NCBI RefSeq assembly: GCF_007859275.1
Contig: NZ_VOHC01000021.1
Coordinates: 186,001 to 250,000, forward strand
Direction of reading: 5' to 3'
DNA length: 64,000 nt
Origin: Planomicrobium sp. CPCC 101079
GTDB taxonomy: Bacteria; Bacillota; Bacilli; Bacillales_A; Planococcaceae
The translations under genes and the position numbers were made by a program. Positions 44,217 through 53,042 of the stretch are shown here, in pieces. The notes under the pieces were generated by a model. That model did no database searches, had not been told where the DNA came from, and worked only from the letters and a program-made list of their open reading frames with translations. Each line of letters begins with the position of its first letter. Position 1 is the first letter of the stretch.

Positions 44217-45383
44217 TTACTTTTTCAATTTTTCAACTTTGTGGAACATGGAAACATTCATCAATACTCCCATAGCTAAAGATAACAAAATAACAGACGT
44301 TCCGCCATAGCTTATAAATGGAAGCGTAACTCCTGTCAGTGGAATTATCCCCGTCAATCCGCCTAGATTGACAAATGTCTGGATGCCAATCATGCTTGCT
44401 ACGCCAGCCGCCAGCATTCTGGCTAATGGATCTTTTGTGGTCATGGCAATTGTCAGGCCGCGAAGCACAATAAAGGCCAAACCGACCAAAACAAAAGCAA
44501 CCCCAAAAACTCCTAACTCTTCAGCAATAACGGACATGATAAAGTCTGTATGCGGTTCCGGCAAATAGCCCAGCTTCTGGACAGACTGTCCAAGTCCAAG
44601 CCCGCTTAAGCCCCCGGAGCCTATCGCCAAATACCCATTGACGATCTGCATTCCGAAACCCAATTCATCTTTAAAAGGATTGAAAAATGCATCCAATCGG
44701 CCAAGACGTTTTTCGGTGAAAATCTGGTCTTGTGCAAAGAACACCATTGGCAAAATAAATAACGCCGCTCCTGCAACTACAATCGAAGCCAGTTTAAGAT
44801 ACAGCTTAAATCGAATGCCGCTCGCCAACATGACACACAGGCCGACTGCTCCAATGATTAGCATGGAACCCAAATCCGGTTCCAGGAAAACTAAAAATAG
44901 AACTAGCGTCAAGACGATCACCGGCGGCGCAATCGATTCATTAAAATTGTTGATCATGCCTTTTCTATTCTTGTTAGAAAATACACCTGCCAAATAAAGG
45001 ATGATACCTACCTTCGCTACTTCTGAAGGCTGTATGCTGGCAAATCCTAAATTGATCCAGCTTTGGGCACCGCCTCCTGCATAGCCGATGATATGAACTA
45101 GAACCAAACCAATAAAAATGACAGCCAATATGAGCTTCATCATGCCTTTTCTGCTGAAATGCTTGTATGGGAACAGGGCAGCGATCGCAAAGACCGGAAA
45201 AGCCAGGGATAAGTTGACCAGTTGCTGTTTATAAAAATGATCAGCTTGCCATCCATAAACATTGACAGCCCATGCCATACTTGCACTGTAAATCATCACC
45301 AAACCGAATATCGATAACGCTATGTATGTAAATAACAGTGGATAATCCAAATTTTTCGCATATCTCTTGATGTATTGTTTCAT
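44217..45383 (-). CDS. ftsW: Septal peptidoglycan polymerase FtsW
   Basis: SEDS-family glycosyltransferase working with PBP2B at the septum. The 388-residue protein has ten hydrophobic segments and the family motifs QSWINLGFASIQPSEVAKVG, LEPDLGSML (with the catalytic Asp region), GSGGLSGLGLGQSVQKLGYL and LPFISYGGTSVI. Location beside pycA is that of ftsW (ylaO) in Bacillus; the paralogue spoVE next to murD is absent here, so this is the only SEDS gene in view. Confidence 0.95.
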   Translation of the reverse strand: MKQYIKRYAKNLDYPLLFTYIALSIFGLVMIYSASMAWAVNVYGWQADHFYKQQLVNLSLAFPVFAIAALFPYKHFSRKGMMKLILAVIFIGLVLVHIIGYAGGGAQSWINLGFASIQPSEVAKVGIILYLAGVFSNKNRKGMINNFNESIAPPVIVLTLVLFLVFLEPDLGSMLIIGAVGLCVMLASGIRFKLYLKLASIVVAGAALFILPMVFFAQDQIFTEKRLGRLDAFFNPFKDELGFGMQIVNGYLAIGSGGLSGLGLGQSVQKLGYLPEPHTDFIMSVIAEELGVFGVAFVLVGLAFIVLRGLTIAMTTKDPLARMLAAGVASMIGIQTFVNLGGLTGIIPLTGVTLPFISYGGTSVILLSLAMGVLMNVSMFHKVEKLKK

Positions 45384-45416
45384 TGCCTATTACCTCGTTT
45401 GTTTTATGGGATTAGT

Positions 45417-45447
45417 AAAAAAACTCAAACAAAGTTCGTTTGAGTTT
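45417..45447 (-). terminator. Intrinsic terminator after ylaN
   Basis: AAACTCAAAC / GTTTGAGTTT with a seven-base loop and seven T on the minus strand, directly after the ylaN stop and before ftsW. Confidence 0.85.
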
Positions 45448-45451
45448 CAAG

Positions 45452-45733
45452 TCATTTATTGGTATACGCTTCTAACAGGATCGACAGTTTCTTTTCTAGC
45501 GTATCTATTAAATTCTTGCCGGTTTCGCGTTCAATCAAGCCCAGTTTAACGGCGAAGTCGATTTCACGCGATAAGCCGAACATTTGAGTATCAAGAACTT
45601 CTTCATATAGTGGGCATGAAGGCAATGTCAGATTGTCCATTTGGACTTTGATCAATTGCTCGATTTTTTCTGCATCTGCTCTGAGGAGTTCTAAAGCCTT
45701 AAGTTGATAAGTTTGTTCTTCTGTATGTTCCAT
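45452..45733 (-). CDS. ylaN: UPF0358 protein YlaN
   Basis: A 93-residue helical protein of the YlaN (UPF0358) family, reported in B. subtilis and S. aureus to bind iron and to modulate Fur. Features: [43 protein letters not shown] at 45733 is chosen since GGGGGAG lies five bases upstream; the frame reaching 45763 lacks a site. It lies upstream of ftsW as in Bacillus. Confidence 0.93.
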   Translation of the reverse strand: MEHTEEQTYQLKALELLRADAEKIEQLIKVQMDNLTLPSCPLYEEVLDTQMFGLSREIDFAVKLGLIERETGKNLIDTLEKKLSILLEAYTNK

Positions 45734-45898
45734 GAGGACTCCCCCATTTAAGTGATATTTCATGTCAGTGACTTGTTTAAAGTGTATATGCTAGACAGTA
45801 AAATTGCAAGCCTCTATCCTCTTGAGAATTAATCCCTTTGGGAATTTACAATGAAACGGTATACTGAATAAAGATGGATAATTAATGGAGGGTTTGAA

Positions 45899-46405
45899 AT
45901 GGAATTTATCATACCGTTTAAAGGCGAAGTAAAGTATAAAATTACAATTGATCCAACAGTGTGGATTTTTGACGACCGTAAACTCGATCTTGATACGTAC
46001 TTTGTTGAAACAAAAGTAGAGCGAGATGAACTTGAAGAATACAAGCGCGGCATGGGTGAACATTGGTCACGGGAAATCATGGAAGGCGCAATTGTCCCTC
46101 CGACACTAAATTCGGAGAAGACATATAATAGAAAAGAAAAAAACGAAATGATGAACGGCACATTCGGTATGGTCTTTAAACCATTTCTCGAAAACGCAGA
46201 ACCGGTAGAACATGCGCGCACCGTTGTGATAGAAACAACGGACAGCGAACAAGCTTTTTCCATTGAAGAAGCCAAGAAGCTGATTTTCAAATTCAGCCAG
46301 GATGGCAAGCCTTTAAAAGAAGATGGCCCCGTCCATGTGCTATTGCCGGATGGATCGAACCAGCAAAATCCGATAACGAATGTTACGGCGATCCGGGTCG
46401 AATAG
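45899..46405 (+). CDS. ylaL: Conserved Bacillales protein YlaL
   Basis: A 168-residue soluble protein beginning MEFIIPFKGEVKYKITIDPT and containing WIFDDRKLDLDTYF and HWSREIMEGAIVPPTLNSE; it ends DGSNQQNPITNVTAIRVE. It matches my memory of B. subtilis YlaL and lies at the right place before ylaN. The family has been annotated as a peptidyl-prolyl isomerase, for which I see no motif. Function unknown. ATG with GGAGGG; a TATACT at 45860 is a likely -10 box. Confidence 0.75.
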   Translation: MEFIIPFKGEVKYKITIDPTVWIFDDRKLDLDTYFVETKVERDELEEYKRGMGEHWSREIMEGAIVPPTLNSEKTYNRKEKNEMMNGTFGMVFKPFLENAEPVEHARTVVIETTDSEQAFSIEEAKKLIFKFSQDGKPLKEDGPVHVLLPDGSNQQNPITNVTAIRVE

Positions 46406-46416
46406 GAGAGATCAAA

Positions 46417-46620
46417 ATGCGTGTACAATGTGTAATCTGTGACAAAATTGAAGAACTTAATGACGATACACTCCAAGCAAAGCGTTTGCGGAACCGGCCC
46501 ATTCATACACATATGTGCGATGAGTGCCATGAACGGATTACGGAACGGACAAAAGAACGTCTTGCGACCGGGTCTTTCCGTTTCTATCGGAGCTCCCGCA
46601 GAATAGAGGATGACTTCTGA
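46417..46620 (+). CDS. ylaI: Zinc-ribbon protein YlaI (DUF2197)
   Basis: A 67-residue protein with two cysteine pairs, Cys5-x-x-Cys8 and Cys34-x-x-Cys37 (CVICDK and CDECHERI), giving a probable zinc ribbon, followed by a basic helix and RFYRSSRRIEDDF. It matches YlaI. Function unknown. Its stop overlaps the next ATG by one base (TGATG), so the two are coupled. Confidence 0.85.
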   Translation: MRVQCVICDKIEELNDDTLQAKRLRNRPIHTHMCDECHERITERTKERLATGSFRFYRSSRRIEDDF

Positions 46621-47069
46621 TGAAACTGCTTAAAGGTATATGGATCGGGCTTTGGAGCGGACTCATGATGGGCTTCCTATTAAAGTGGATTCAATCGATC
46701 ACCGGCGTTAACGTTTATTCCCTTCTTTTGAATGTTGATTTTATTCCGCTTGTCGGAGCGGTCGACTGGTCGGAACCTGTCGAGTTTGCGTTCCACGTCG
46801 CCACATCGCTGATACTTGGCGTTGTCTATGTCTACATTGCAAAACGGCGGCCATATTCCTTTGGGCAATTGGCGCTTCTCAGTTTGATTTTATGCGTCCC
46901 GCTTTATCTGCTTTATTTCCCATTGGCAATCCTTGCAGTGAATCCCGAAATTCCTGGAGCGGCTGACGGCGAAGCCTTTCTTTATTGGGTATTCGCCCAC
47001 TTTGCCTATGCTCTGGCTTTGCCGATTCTGTATAAAGCCTTTGAACGAAAAAACGCTGCTTCTCAATGA
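46620..47069 (+). CDS. Four-helix membrane protein, unknown
   Basis: I do not recognise this 149-residue protein. It has hydrophobic segments at about 5-24, 36-50, 62-78, 84-106 and 122-140, with charged loops VDWSEPVEFAF and AKRRPYSFG. It is translationally coupled to ylaI and its stop codon lies in the apex of a terminator hairpin shared with ylaH. In Bacillus ylaJ and ylaK are nearby instead. Confidence 0.75.
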   Translation: MKLLKGIWIGLWSGLMMGFLLKWIQSITGVNVYSLLLNVDFIPLVGAVDWSEPVEFAFHVATSLILGVVYVYIAKRRPYSFGQLALLSLILCVPLYLLYFPLAILAVNPEIPGAADGEAFLYWVFAHFAYALALPILYKAFERKNAASQ

Positions 47070-47082
47070 GAAGCAGCGTTTT
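47050..47082. terminator. Bidirectional terminator inside two convergent gene ends
   Basis: A perfect 15-bp stem AAAACGCTGCTTCTC / GAGAAGCAGCGTTTT with a three-base loop. The stop codon of the plus-strand gene (47067-47069) and that of ylaH (47063-47065) both lie at the apex, so each arm is coding sequence for one gene. Confidence 0.9.
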
Positions 47083-47392
47083 CGCGTTTTTCGCGCCATA
47101 ATCGAATTTTATACAAAATCAAAATCAGCGCTGCGATGATAAGTCCTTCGACAACCGGCAAGAAAAGAGCCAAGAAAGTCAGCCCTAGCCCACCGACTAG
47201 AAGAAACAATGCAATTACAGCATTTTTACCGATTGATAATTTTTTGGCAAAGCCTAATTTATAGACAAATGCCGACAACAGGAAGATTGCGGCAAAAAGT
47301 GCATAACCCGCAATCTCATAGTTTGGCATTGTCTCATATAAAAACCGGGCTAACGGATACATTCTATCATAGACAAAAGCTTGATCGCCCAT
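47063..47392 (-). CDS. ylaH: YlaH-like membrane protein
   Basis: A 109-residue membrane protein of the YlaH-like family: three hydrophobic segments (about 26-44, 56-76, 80-98), start MGDQAFVYDRMYPLARFLYE and end LYKIRLWREKREN. Located after typA as in Bacillus. Function unknown. Confidence 0.85.
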   Translation of the reverse strand: MGDQAFVYDRMYPLARFLYETMPNYEIAGYALFAAIFLLSAFVYKLGFAKKLSIGKNAVIALFLLVGGLGLTFLALFLPVVEGLIIAALILILYKIRLWREKRENAASH

Positions 47393-47420
47393 GGATTGTA
47401 CATCCTTCCCATTCTGTTAT

Positions 47421-49268
47421 TTATTCTTCAATAGCAACTTTCTTTTTCTTAGCCATGCGCTCGCGTTCGTTTTTATCAAGAATTTTCTTGCGCAGACGGA
47501 TTGTCTGTGGAGTGATTTCGCAATACTCATCATCAGCCAAATACTCAAGCGCTTCTTCAAGGCTCATTAAACGGGCTTTTTTCAACGTAGTTGTCTGATC
47601 TTTGTTAGCTGAACGAATGTTTGTTGCAGCTTTGATCTTAACAATATTCACTGTCAAGTCGCTGTCGCGGTTATGTTCGCCAACGATCATGCCTTCATAA
47701 ATTTCAGCGCCGACTTCTACGAATGCCGTTCCACGATCTTCGATGCCCATTAGGCCATAAGTTGAAACTTTACCGCGTTCCATGGAAACAAGCACACCTT
47801 GGCGGCGTCCGCCAACACGTCCTGAAGCAACCGGCTGGTAACTGTCGAACGTATGGTTGATGATTCCGTATCCACGAGTTTGCGTCAAGAATTCAGTAGT
47901 GTAACCGATCAAACCACGTGCTGGCACATTGAATACCAAACGGACTTGGCCGCTTCCGTTGTTGACCATATCAAGCATTTCGCCTTTGCGTTCTCCTAGG
48001 GATTCGATGATAGCTCCTGTATATTCTTCCGGAACATCAACTTGCACACGTTCAACAGGTTCACAGCGGACGCCATCAACCATTTTGACGATAACTTCCG
48101 GTTTTGACACCTGAAGTTCAAATCCTTCGCGGCGCATGTTCTCGATCAAGATCGACAAATGCAATTCTCCGCGTCCAGATACAATCCATGCATCCGGTGA
48201 ATCTGTCGGATCTACACGCAGGGAAACGTCAGTTTGCAATTGTGCATCCAAACGTTCCTGGATTTTTCTAGAAGTGATCCATTTTCCTTCTTTACCAGCA
48301 AACGGGCTGTTGTTAACAAGGAAAGTCATTTGCAGTGTCGGCTCGTCAATGCGAAGAACAGGCAATGCTTCTGGGTGGTCTGCCGGACAAACCGTTTCTC
48401 CGACGTTGATATCTTCCATCCCTGAAATAGCAATCAAATCACCGGCTTCGGCTTTTTCAATTTCTATCCGTTTAAGACCCATAAATCCATGCATTTTTGT
48501 AACCCGGAAATTCTTAACCGAACCATCCAGTTTCATCAAAGCAACAGATTGCCCTACTTCGATAGTTCCGCGGAATACGCGGCCAATCCCGATACGCCCA
48601 ACATAATCACTATAATCAAGAAGCGCTACTTGGAATTGAAGTGGCTCATCTCTGTTATCGATTGGCGCTGGTACATGATCCATGATTGCATCGTAAATAA
48701 CCTGCATGTTTTCTTCTTGGTCAGCAGGGTCAGATGAAAGGCTGGCAGTTCCATTCATGCCTGAGGCAAAAATAACCGGGAATTCCAATTGCTCGTCATT
48801 CGCTTCAAGTTCGATAAACAATTCGATGACTTCGTCAACCACTTCTTCAGGTCGCGCGAAATCGCGGTCAATCTTGTTAACAACAACGATTGGCTTCAAG
48901 TTTTGCTCTAAAGCTTTTTTCAATACGAAACGAGTTTGTGGCATACAGCCTTCGTAAGCGTCGACAACTAGCAAAACACCATCAACCATTTTCATGATGC
49001 GCTCTACTTCTCCACCGAAATCGGCGTGTCCTGGAGTATCCAAAATATTGATTTTAGCGTCTTTATATTGAATCGCAGTGTTTTTCGCAAGAATCGTGAT
49101 TCCGCGTTCTCTTTCGATGTCATTTGAGTCCATTGCGCGCTCTTCTACATGTTCATTTGAACGGAAAATCCCTGACTGTTGAAGAAGCTGATCCACTAGA
49201 GTTGTTTTACCATGGTCAACGTGGGCAATAATAGCAATGTTTCTTAAGTCATTACGTAAGTTCGTCAT
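47421..49268 (-). CDS. typA: Ribosome-associated GTPase TypA/BipA
   Basis: TypA (BipA) is an EF-G-like translational GTPase that aids 50S assembly and stress or cold growth. G-domain motifs: [17 protein letters not shown], the switch [21 protein letters not shown] and [12 protein letters not shown]; domain II to the C-terminal domain follow, with [19 protein letters not shown] and [18 protein letters not shown]. The start is ATG at 49268 (615 residues); the open frame continues 100 codons upstream through the divergent ylaF and is not coding there. Confidence 0.97.
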   Translation of the reverse strand: MTNLRNDLRNIAIIAHVDHGKTTLVDQLLQQSGIFRSNEHVEERAMDSNDIERERGITILAKNTAIQYKDAKINILDTPGHADFGGEVERIMKMVDGVLLVVDAYEGCMPQTRFVLKKALEQNLKPIVVVNKIDRDFARPEEVVDEVIELFIELEANDEQLEFPVIFASGMNGTASLSSDPADQEENMQVIYDAIMDHVPAPIDNRDEPLQFQVALLDYSDYVGRIGIGRVFRGTIEVGQSVALMKLDGSVKNFRVTKMHGFMGLKRIEIEKAEAGDLIAISGMEDINVGETVCPADHPEALPVLRIDEPTLQMTFLVNNSPFAGKEGKWITSRKIQERLDAQLQTDVSLRVDPTDSPDAWIVSGRGELHLSILIENMRREGFELQVSKPEVIVKMVDGVRCEPVERVQVDVPEEYTGAIIESLGERKGEMLDMVNNGSGQVRLVFNVPARGLIGYTTEFLTQTRGYGIINHTFDSYQPVASGRVGGRRQGVLVSMERGKVSTYGLMGIEDRGTAFVEVGAEIYEGMIVGEHNRDSDLTVNIVKIKAATNIRSANKDQTTTLKKARLMSLEEALEYLADDEYCEITPQTIRLRKKILDKNERERMAKKKKVAIEE

Positions 49269-49377
49269 ACTTTCACTCCAATATTCTTTTTTCATGTCTA
49301 TAACTGTGTTAGTATAGCACATATAGGGGGAAAACCCTAAGATTTTATTTCGAGCAAATCGGCGGGAGGCAAATCGA

Positions 49378-49563
49378 TTGAAAAATATAAAGTGGATCTT
49401 CATGTTATATTCGCTGGCAGCTATTTTATCAATGGTTGGAATCGGTGCGGCAGTAGGTCTTCGAAGCATTCCAGGAATTTTGTTTGCTGTTTTGGCCTTA
49501 TGTGTGATCATGGGAATGGGCTTTAAGAAAAAGAAAGAAATGATGGACGCAGGATTATTATAG
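49378..49563 (+). CDS. ylaF: YlaF-like small membrane protein (DUF5325)
   Basis: A 61-residue protein with two hydrophobic helices (about 6-26 and 31-47) followed by the basic KKKKEMMDAG tail. Size, topology and place beside typA match YlaF. The start is TTG with GGGAGG eight bases upstream. Function unknown. It is divergent from typA and shares a bidirectional terminator with the next gene. Confidence 0.8.
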   Translation: MKNIKWIFMLYSLAAILSMVGIGAAVGLRSIPGILFAVLALCVIMGMGFKKKKEMMDAGLL

Positions 49564-49568
49564 AGCAA

Positions 49569-49596
49569 GAAAAAGGCGCAGATTTTTCTGCGCCTT
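49569..49596. terminator. Bidirectional terminator between ylaF and yktC
   Basis: AAGGCGCAG / CTGCGCCTT around an A/T-rich loop; A-run before and T-containing run after, between convergent stops. Confidence 0.8.
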
Positions 49597-49600
49597 CTTC

Positions 49601-50392
49601 TTATTTAAGGTTGATGTATTCATTTAAGATTTTCGAATGCACTGAAGGGTTGGCAGCGATAAATGAATCTTGCTGCAACAAGTTGGCAGCTTCGCCTTTA
49701 AAGTTAGTGGCAATCGCCCCTACTTCCTGTGCGATGATAATGCCCCCGGCAATATCCCACGGAGACAGTCTCATTGAAAGATAAGCATCGATTCGGCCTG
49801 TGGCAACAAATGCCAGTTCCAGAGCAGCAGAACCATAAGAACGTGTACCTCTCACATCTTGTATCAGCCGGATGCTGTCTTCATGTTTAATGTATCTGTT
49901 TGGAGTAACCCAAGTCGCATTGATGCCCACAATTGACTTTTCCAAAGAAGTTTCTGTCAAAGGCATCAGCCGTTCATCATTGCAATAGGCGCCCTCTCCA
50001 TGGACTGCATGATACAAATTGTCATTGACGACATCATATATGTATCCAAGCTTTCCGATTCCATCTTCGTAAACTCCTAATGAAATGGCAAAATTGCTTT
50101 TTTGATGGACAAAGTTCATTGTGCCGTCAATGGGGTCCAACATCCAAATTGTCCCTTCCAGGCTTTCGATAACGTCTCCGAACCCTTCTTCACCAAATAC
50201 TCGATGGCCTGGAAAATCACGGCGAATCCGAGAAATGAAAAATTGTTCTATTTCTTTATCCATATTCGTCACCAAATCATTGGCATTCGATTTCGCTTCG
50301 ACGACCAGTTCAGTTACAAACGAATTGCGGATTATGTGGCCTGCTTCTTTGATCAAAGATTTTATGTACAGGTCCATCGTATGCAATTCCAT
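49601..50392 (-). CDS. yktC: Inositol monophosphatase family protein YktC
   Basis: A 263-residue SuhB/IMPase-family sugar phosphatase using magnesium. Metal-site motifs: GEEGFGD (the GEE pair), MLDPIDGTMNFVHQ and SPWDIAGGIIIAQEVGA; also NDLVTNMDKEIEQF. B. subtilis YktC acts on inositol phosphate and NADP-like substrates. Start ATG directly behind AGGAGGTG. It corresponds to yktC by position beside yktB/yktA. Confidence 0.9.
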   Translation of the reverse strand: MELHTMDLYIKSLIKEAGHIIRNSFVTELVVEAKSNANDLVTNMDKEIEQFFISRIRRDFPGHRVFGEEGFGDVIESLEGTIWMLDPIDGTMNFVHQKSNFAISLGVYEDGIGKLGYIYDVVNDNLYHAVHGEGAYCNDERLMPLTETSLEKSIVGINATWVTPNRYIKHEDSIRLIQDVRGTRSYGSAALELAFVATGRIDAYLSMRLSPWDIAGGIIIAQEVGAIATNFKGEAANLLQQDSFIAANPSVHSKILNEYINLK

Positions 50393-50479
50393 CCTTTCAC
50401 CTCCTTTCCATTTTCTCCATTATAACGAGAAAGGCACTTACTGTCTTGAACCAGTAGGTGCCTTTATGTGATAAATAAA

Positions 50480-50674
50480 TTAGAACGCATGAAGTGCCTC
50501 CAGTTCCGCATGAATCTCATAAAGCCGTTTTTTGCTTTTCTCTATCTCTCGGCTTTCGTTTACTTTCAAGGCGTCGAATAAAGAAGCTAATTCATAATCT
50601 AGTTCAAGTTTCAATACAGAAATATATTCTTTTTCGACATCTGCCTTACGAATTATTTGTATCATCTGTTTCAT
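50480..50674 (-). CDS. Small helical protein, YkzI-like by position
   Basis: A 64-residue charged helical protein (MKQMIQIIRKADVEKEYISV, then REIEKSKKRLYEIHAELE), probably a coiled-coil hairpin. It lies between yktC and yktB, where B. subtilis has ykzI of similar length; the identity is positional. ATG at 50674 with GGGAAGGAG eight bases upstream. Confidence 0.7.
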   Translation of the reverse strand: MKQMIQIIRKADVEKEYISVLKLELDYELASLFDALKVNESREIEKSKKRLYEIHAELEALHAF

Positions 50675-50837
50675 ATTGAGCACTCCTTCCCGTCCTATTT
50701 TTCAATAATTCTGACATATTATTAGAGCAAGAGAAACGGTTAACCAGTGGCTTTTGGTAAGAAAGTGTATTTATACTCTTTCTTCCCAAAGTCGGGTAAG
50801 ATGAAACATGAATTGTGAAATTAAGGAGGAAATAACC

Positions 50838-51458
50838 GTGACAACTTTTTGGAATGAATACGACTTTGAAGTTTTTGAAACACCAGGGTTAGAGGAACGG
50901 ATGGAAGCGTTAATCCAACGTGTGCGCCCTAAATTTGAAGAGCTGGGAAAAGATTACTCGTCTTTTTTCTCCGGCAAAACCGGCGATGAATTTTTCCCTC
51001 ACGTCGCAAAACACTTACGGAGAACAGTAAATCCGCCAAAAGACAGCTGGGTGGCATTTGCTCCATATAAAAGAGGCTATAAAGCGGTTCCCCACTTCCA
51101 GATCGGTTTATGGGAAAGCCATGTGTTCATCATTCTAGCCGTCATTTACGAAGCACCGGGAAAAAGCAAAATGGCTGAACAACTGTTGAAGACTGAAATC
51201 ATCCACTCGCTTCCAGACGATTTTGTTATTGCAGGGGATCATATGAAACCGGAGGCGACTTCTTTGGATCAGCTGAGCCAAGAAGAAATTGAAAAACTGG
51301 TCATCCGGCTTCGCGATGTAAAAAAAGGGGAGTTTGTCATCGGCCGGCATCTTCCAAGAGAACAAGCTGTTTCAATGCCCGAAGAAGACTTTGAAGAACT
51401 TGTCGACCAAACATTCGAGGAATTGCTTCCTTTATATAATATATTGATACAAAAGTAA
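50838..51458 (+). CDS. yktB: UPF0637 family protein YktB
   Basis: A 206-residue YktB (DUF1054) protein. Features: FWNEYDFEVFETPGLEERM, FPHVAKHLRRTVNPPKDSW, YKAVPHFQIGLWESHVFI and FVIGRHLPR. Function unknown. The start is GTG at 50838 with AAGGAGG eight bases upstream; codons before it have no site. Divergent from the ykzI-like gene. Confidence 0.9.
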   Translation: MTTFWNEYDFEVFETPGLEERMEALIQRVRPKFEELGKDYSSFFSGKTGDEFFPHVAKHLRRTVNPPKDSWVAFAPYKRGYKAVPHFQIGLWESHVFIILAVIYEAPGKSKMAEQLLKTEIIHSLPDDFVIAGDHMKPEATSLDQLSQEEIEKLVIRLRDVKKGEFVIGRHLPREQAVSMPEEDFEELVDQTFEELLPLYNILIQK

Positions 51459-51610
51459 AGAGAAACGTGTGATTTTTCTGAATATTGATTTTCGGTTCTC
51501 TAAATGTCATTATCCAGACTCTTAAAATACGCCTTATCGCTTTTGCAAGAGCACCAAATTCAATCTTTCCGCAAAAGAACTATCTTGATATTGAATGTTT
51601 TAGGTTTTAA

Positions 51611-51658
51611 AGCAAACCCCCGCAGCGAAAAACTGCGGGGGTTGCTTTATTTTTTTTC
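51611..51658. terminator. Terminator hairpin between yktB and yktA
   Basis: A perfect stem AACCCCCGCAG / CTGCGGGGGTT with a seven-base loop. On the plus strand a long T-rich tail follows; on the minus strand the yktA stop lies just before it. About 155 bases between yktB and the hairpin hold no convincing gene. Confidence 0.8.
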
Positions 51659-51925
51659 GAGCTTTATAAAGTCGCCATCACTTTTCGATTTTACATCTTT
51701 GATGACAGGAAAACTTGCATAACCGCTCTCTTCTTCAAATTCGCGAAAGTAAGTTTTTTCTTCTGACATTGAAGGAACCACTTCCTTGAATTTTTTGTAG
51801 CGCGCGAACATGTCCTGGCGGTTAATCCCTTTTTCGTAAGCCATTTCAATTCCTTCAAAAAAAGAAACCACATCAATAATTTCATCTGTTGACCAGTCTA
51901 TTGAAAATGGATAAGAATATTCCAT
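51647..51925 (-). CDS. yktA: UPF0223 protein YktA
   Basis: A 92-residue UPF0223 protein: MEYSYPFSIDWSTDEIIDVV, FEGIEMAYEKGI, YKKFKEVVPSMSEEK and FEEESGYASF are the family blocks. Function unknown. It is 18 bases downstream of the nitronate monooxygenase-like gene on the same strand. Confidence 0.93.
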   Translation of the reverse strand: MEYSYPFSIDWSTDEIIDVVSFFEGIEMAYEKGINRQDMFARYKKFKEVVPSMSEEKTYFREFEEESGYASFPVIKDVKSKSDGDFIKLEKK

Positions 51926-51943
51926 TTCGATTCCCTGCTTTCC

Positions 51944-52906
51944 TTATAGAGTCGCCCATTTCGTGCGGATAGTAATTGCTTCTTTCTCCATTCTATTTAG
52001 CAGCTCCTGGACGCTTGGCACATCTTTGATCAAACCAGTCACCTGGCCAGCCCATCCAAATCCTTCTTCCACATTTCCTTCATAGATAAACCTCTTATTG
52101 GCTTCTCCGCTAATAAATTCCCGAAGCGCTTCGTAGCTTGGATTTTCCTTTTCAATTTGCAAAATCTGGTCTGTCCAGCTGTTGTGAAGCGTTCTGGCGG
52201 GTGCACCGATGCTCCGCTTGATAACGACGGTTTCGCTCTCCGAACTGCTGATCAAAGCCCTTTTATACGCTTCAGAAGCATGCACGCATTCCTCGGTCGC
52301 AATAAAACGAGTTCCCATTTCAATTCCTTCTGCTCCTAGCGCATGGGCAGCCATCCAGCCTCGTCCATCACCGATGCCTCCAGAAGCAATAACCGGGATT
52401 GAGATGGCATCTACAACTTGAGGAATGAGCACCATCGTGCCGACATCATCGCGCCCCAAATGTCCGCCCCCTTCTTGGCCAACCACCATGACTGCATCTG
52501 CACCAAGTTTTTCAGCTTTCTCGGCTTGCCGTCTGGCAGCCACCAAAACCAATTTTTTAATTGAAGTTCCTGCCAGCTGATCAAAAATAGGAGTAGGATT
52601 GCCGCCAGTCATTGAGACGACCGGAACATTTTCATCGATTGCCACTTCAAGCATATGAGAAAACGCACGCCCGTGCTCCCCTATTGCAAAATTAACGCCG
52701 AATGGCTGATTCGTCAACCTGCGAACTTTCCGGATTTCTTCCCTCAATTGCTCTGGGGTTGCCAAACTCATCGCTGTGATTTGGCCAAGGCCGCCCGCAT
52801 TTGAAACAGCCGCTGCAAGTTCTGCATAAGCCAAATACGCAAGCCCTCCCTGCACAATCGGCAACCGCGTTCCAAGCAGTTCAGAAACTCTTGTGGTAAA
52901 CCTCAT
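51944..52906 (-). CDS. Nitronate monooxygenase-like FMN enzyme
   Basis: A 320-residue TIM-barrel flavoprotein of the nitronate monooxygenase / 2-nitropropane dioxygenase family, related to FabK. Motifs: LPIVQGGLAYLAYAELAAAV, PFGVNFAI, GADAVMVVGQEGGGHLGR with the His of the active site, VIASGGIGDGRGWMAA and EGIEMGTRFIATEE for FMN phosphate binding. FabK-type enoyl reductase cannot be excluded. ATG with GGAGAGG; transcribed toward yktA and divergent from speA. Confidence 0.85.
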   Translation of the reverse strand: MRFTTRVSELLGTRLPIVQGGLAYLAYAELAAAVSNAGGLGQITAMSLATPEQLREEIRKVRRLTNQPFGVNFAIGEHGRAFSHMLEVAIDENVPVVSMTGGNPTPIFDQLAGTSIKKLVLVAARRQAEKAEKLGADAVMVVGQEGGGHLGRDDVGTMVLIPQVVDAISIPVIASGGIGDGRGWMAAHALGAEGIEMGTRFIATEECVHASEAYKRALISSSESETVVIKRSIGAPARTLHNSWTDQILQIEKENPSYEALREFISGEANKRFIYEGNVEEGFGWAGQVTGLIKDVPSVQELLNRMEKEAITIRTKWATL

Positions 52907-53042
52907 GCTATCCTCTCCTTTTCCCCATATTTTCTGTATTCGATGGCAAAAAGCAAAATCCTTTTATTTTTATAGTATAGCGTGTAGCATCATGCTATAA
53001 TTCTTTTTGTTTTCATTTTTATAAAGCGAGGTGTTCTACCCA

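Noticed and set aside
45829-46530. 233-codon minus-strand frame opposite ylaL and ylaI
   Set aside because: It covers two conserved genes and the promoter region of ylaL in antisense and lacks initiation signals.
51504-51722. 72-codon plus-strand frame between yktB and yktA
   Set aside because: No ribosome site, runs through the terminator hairpin and into the end of yktA in antisense.
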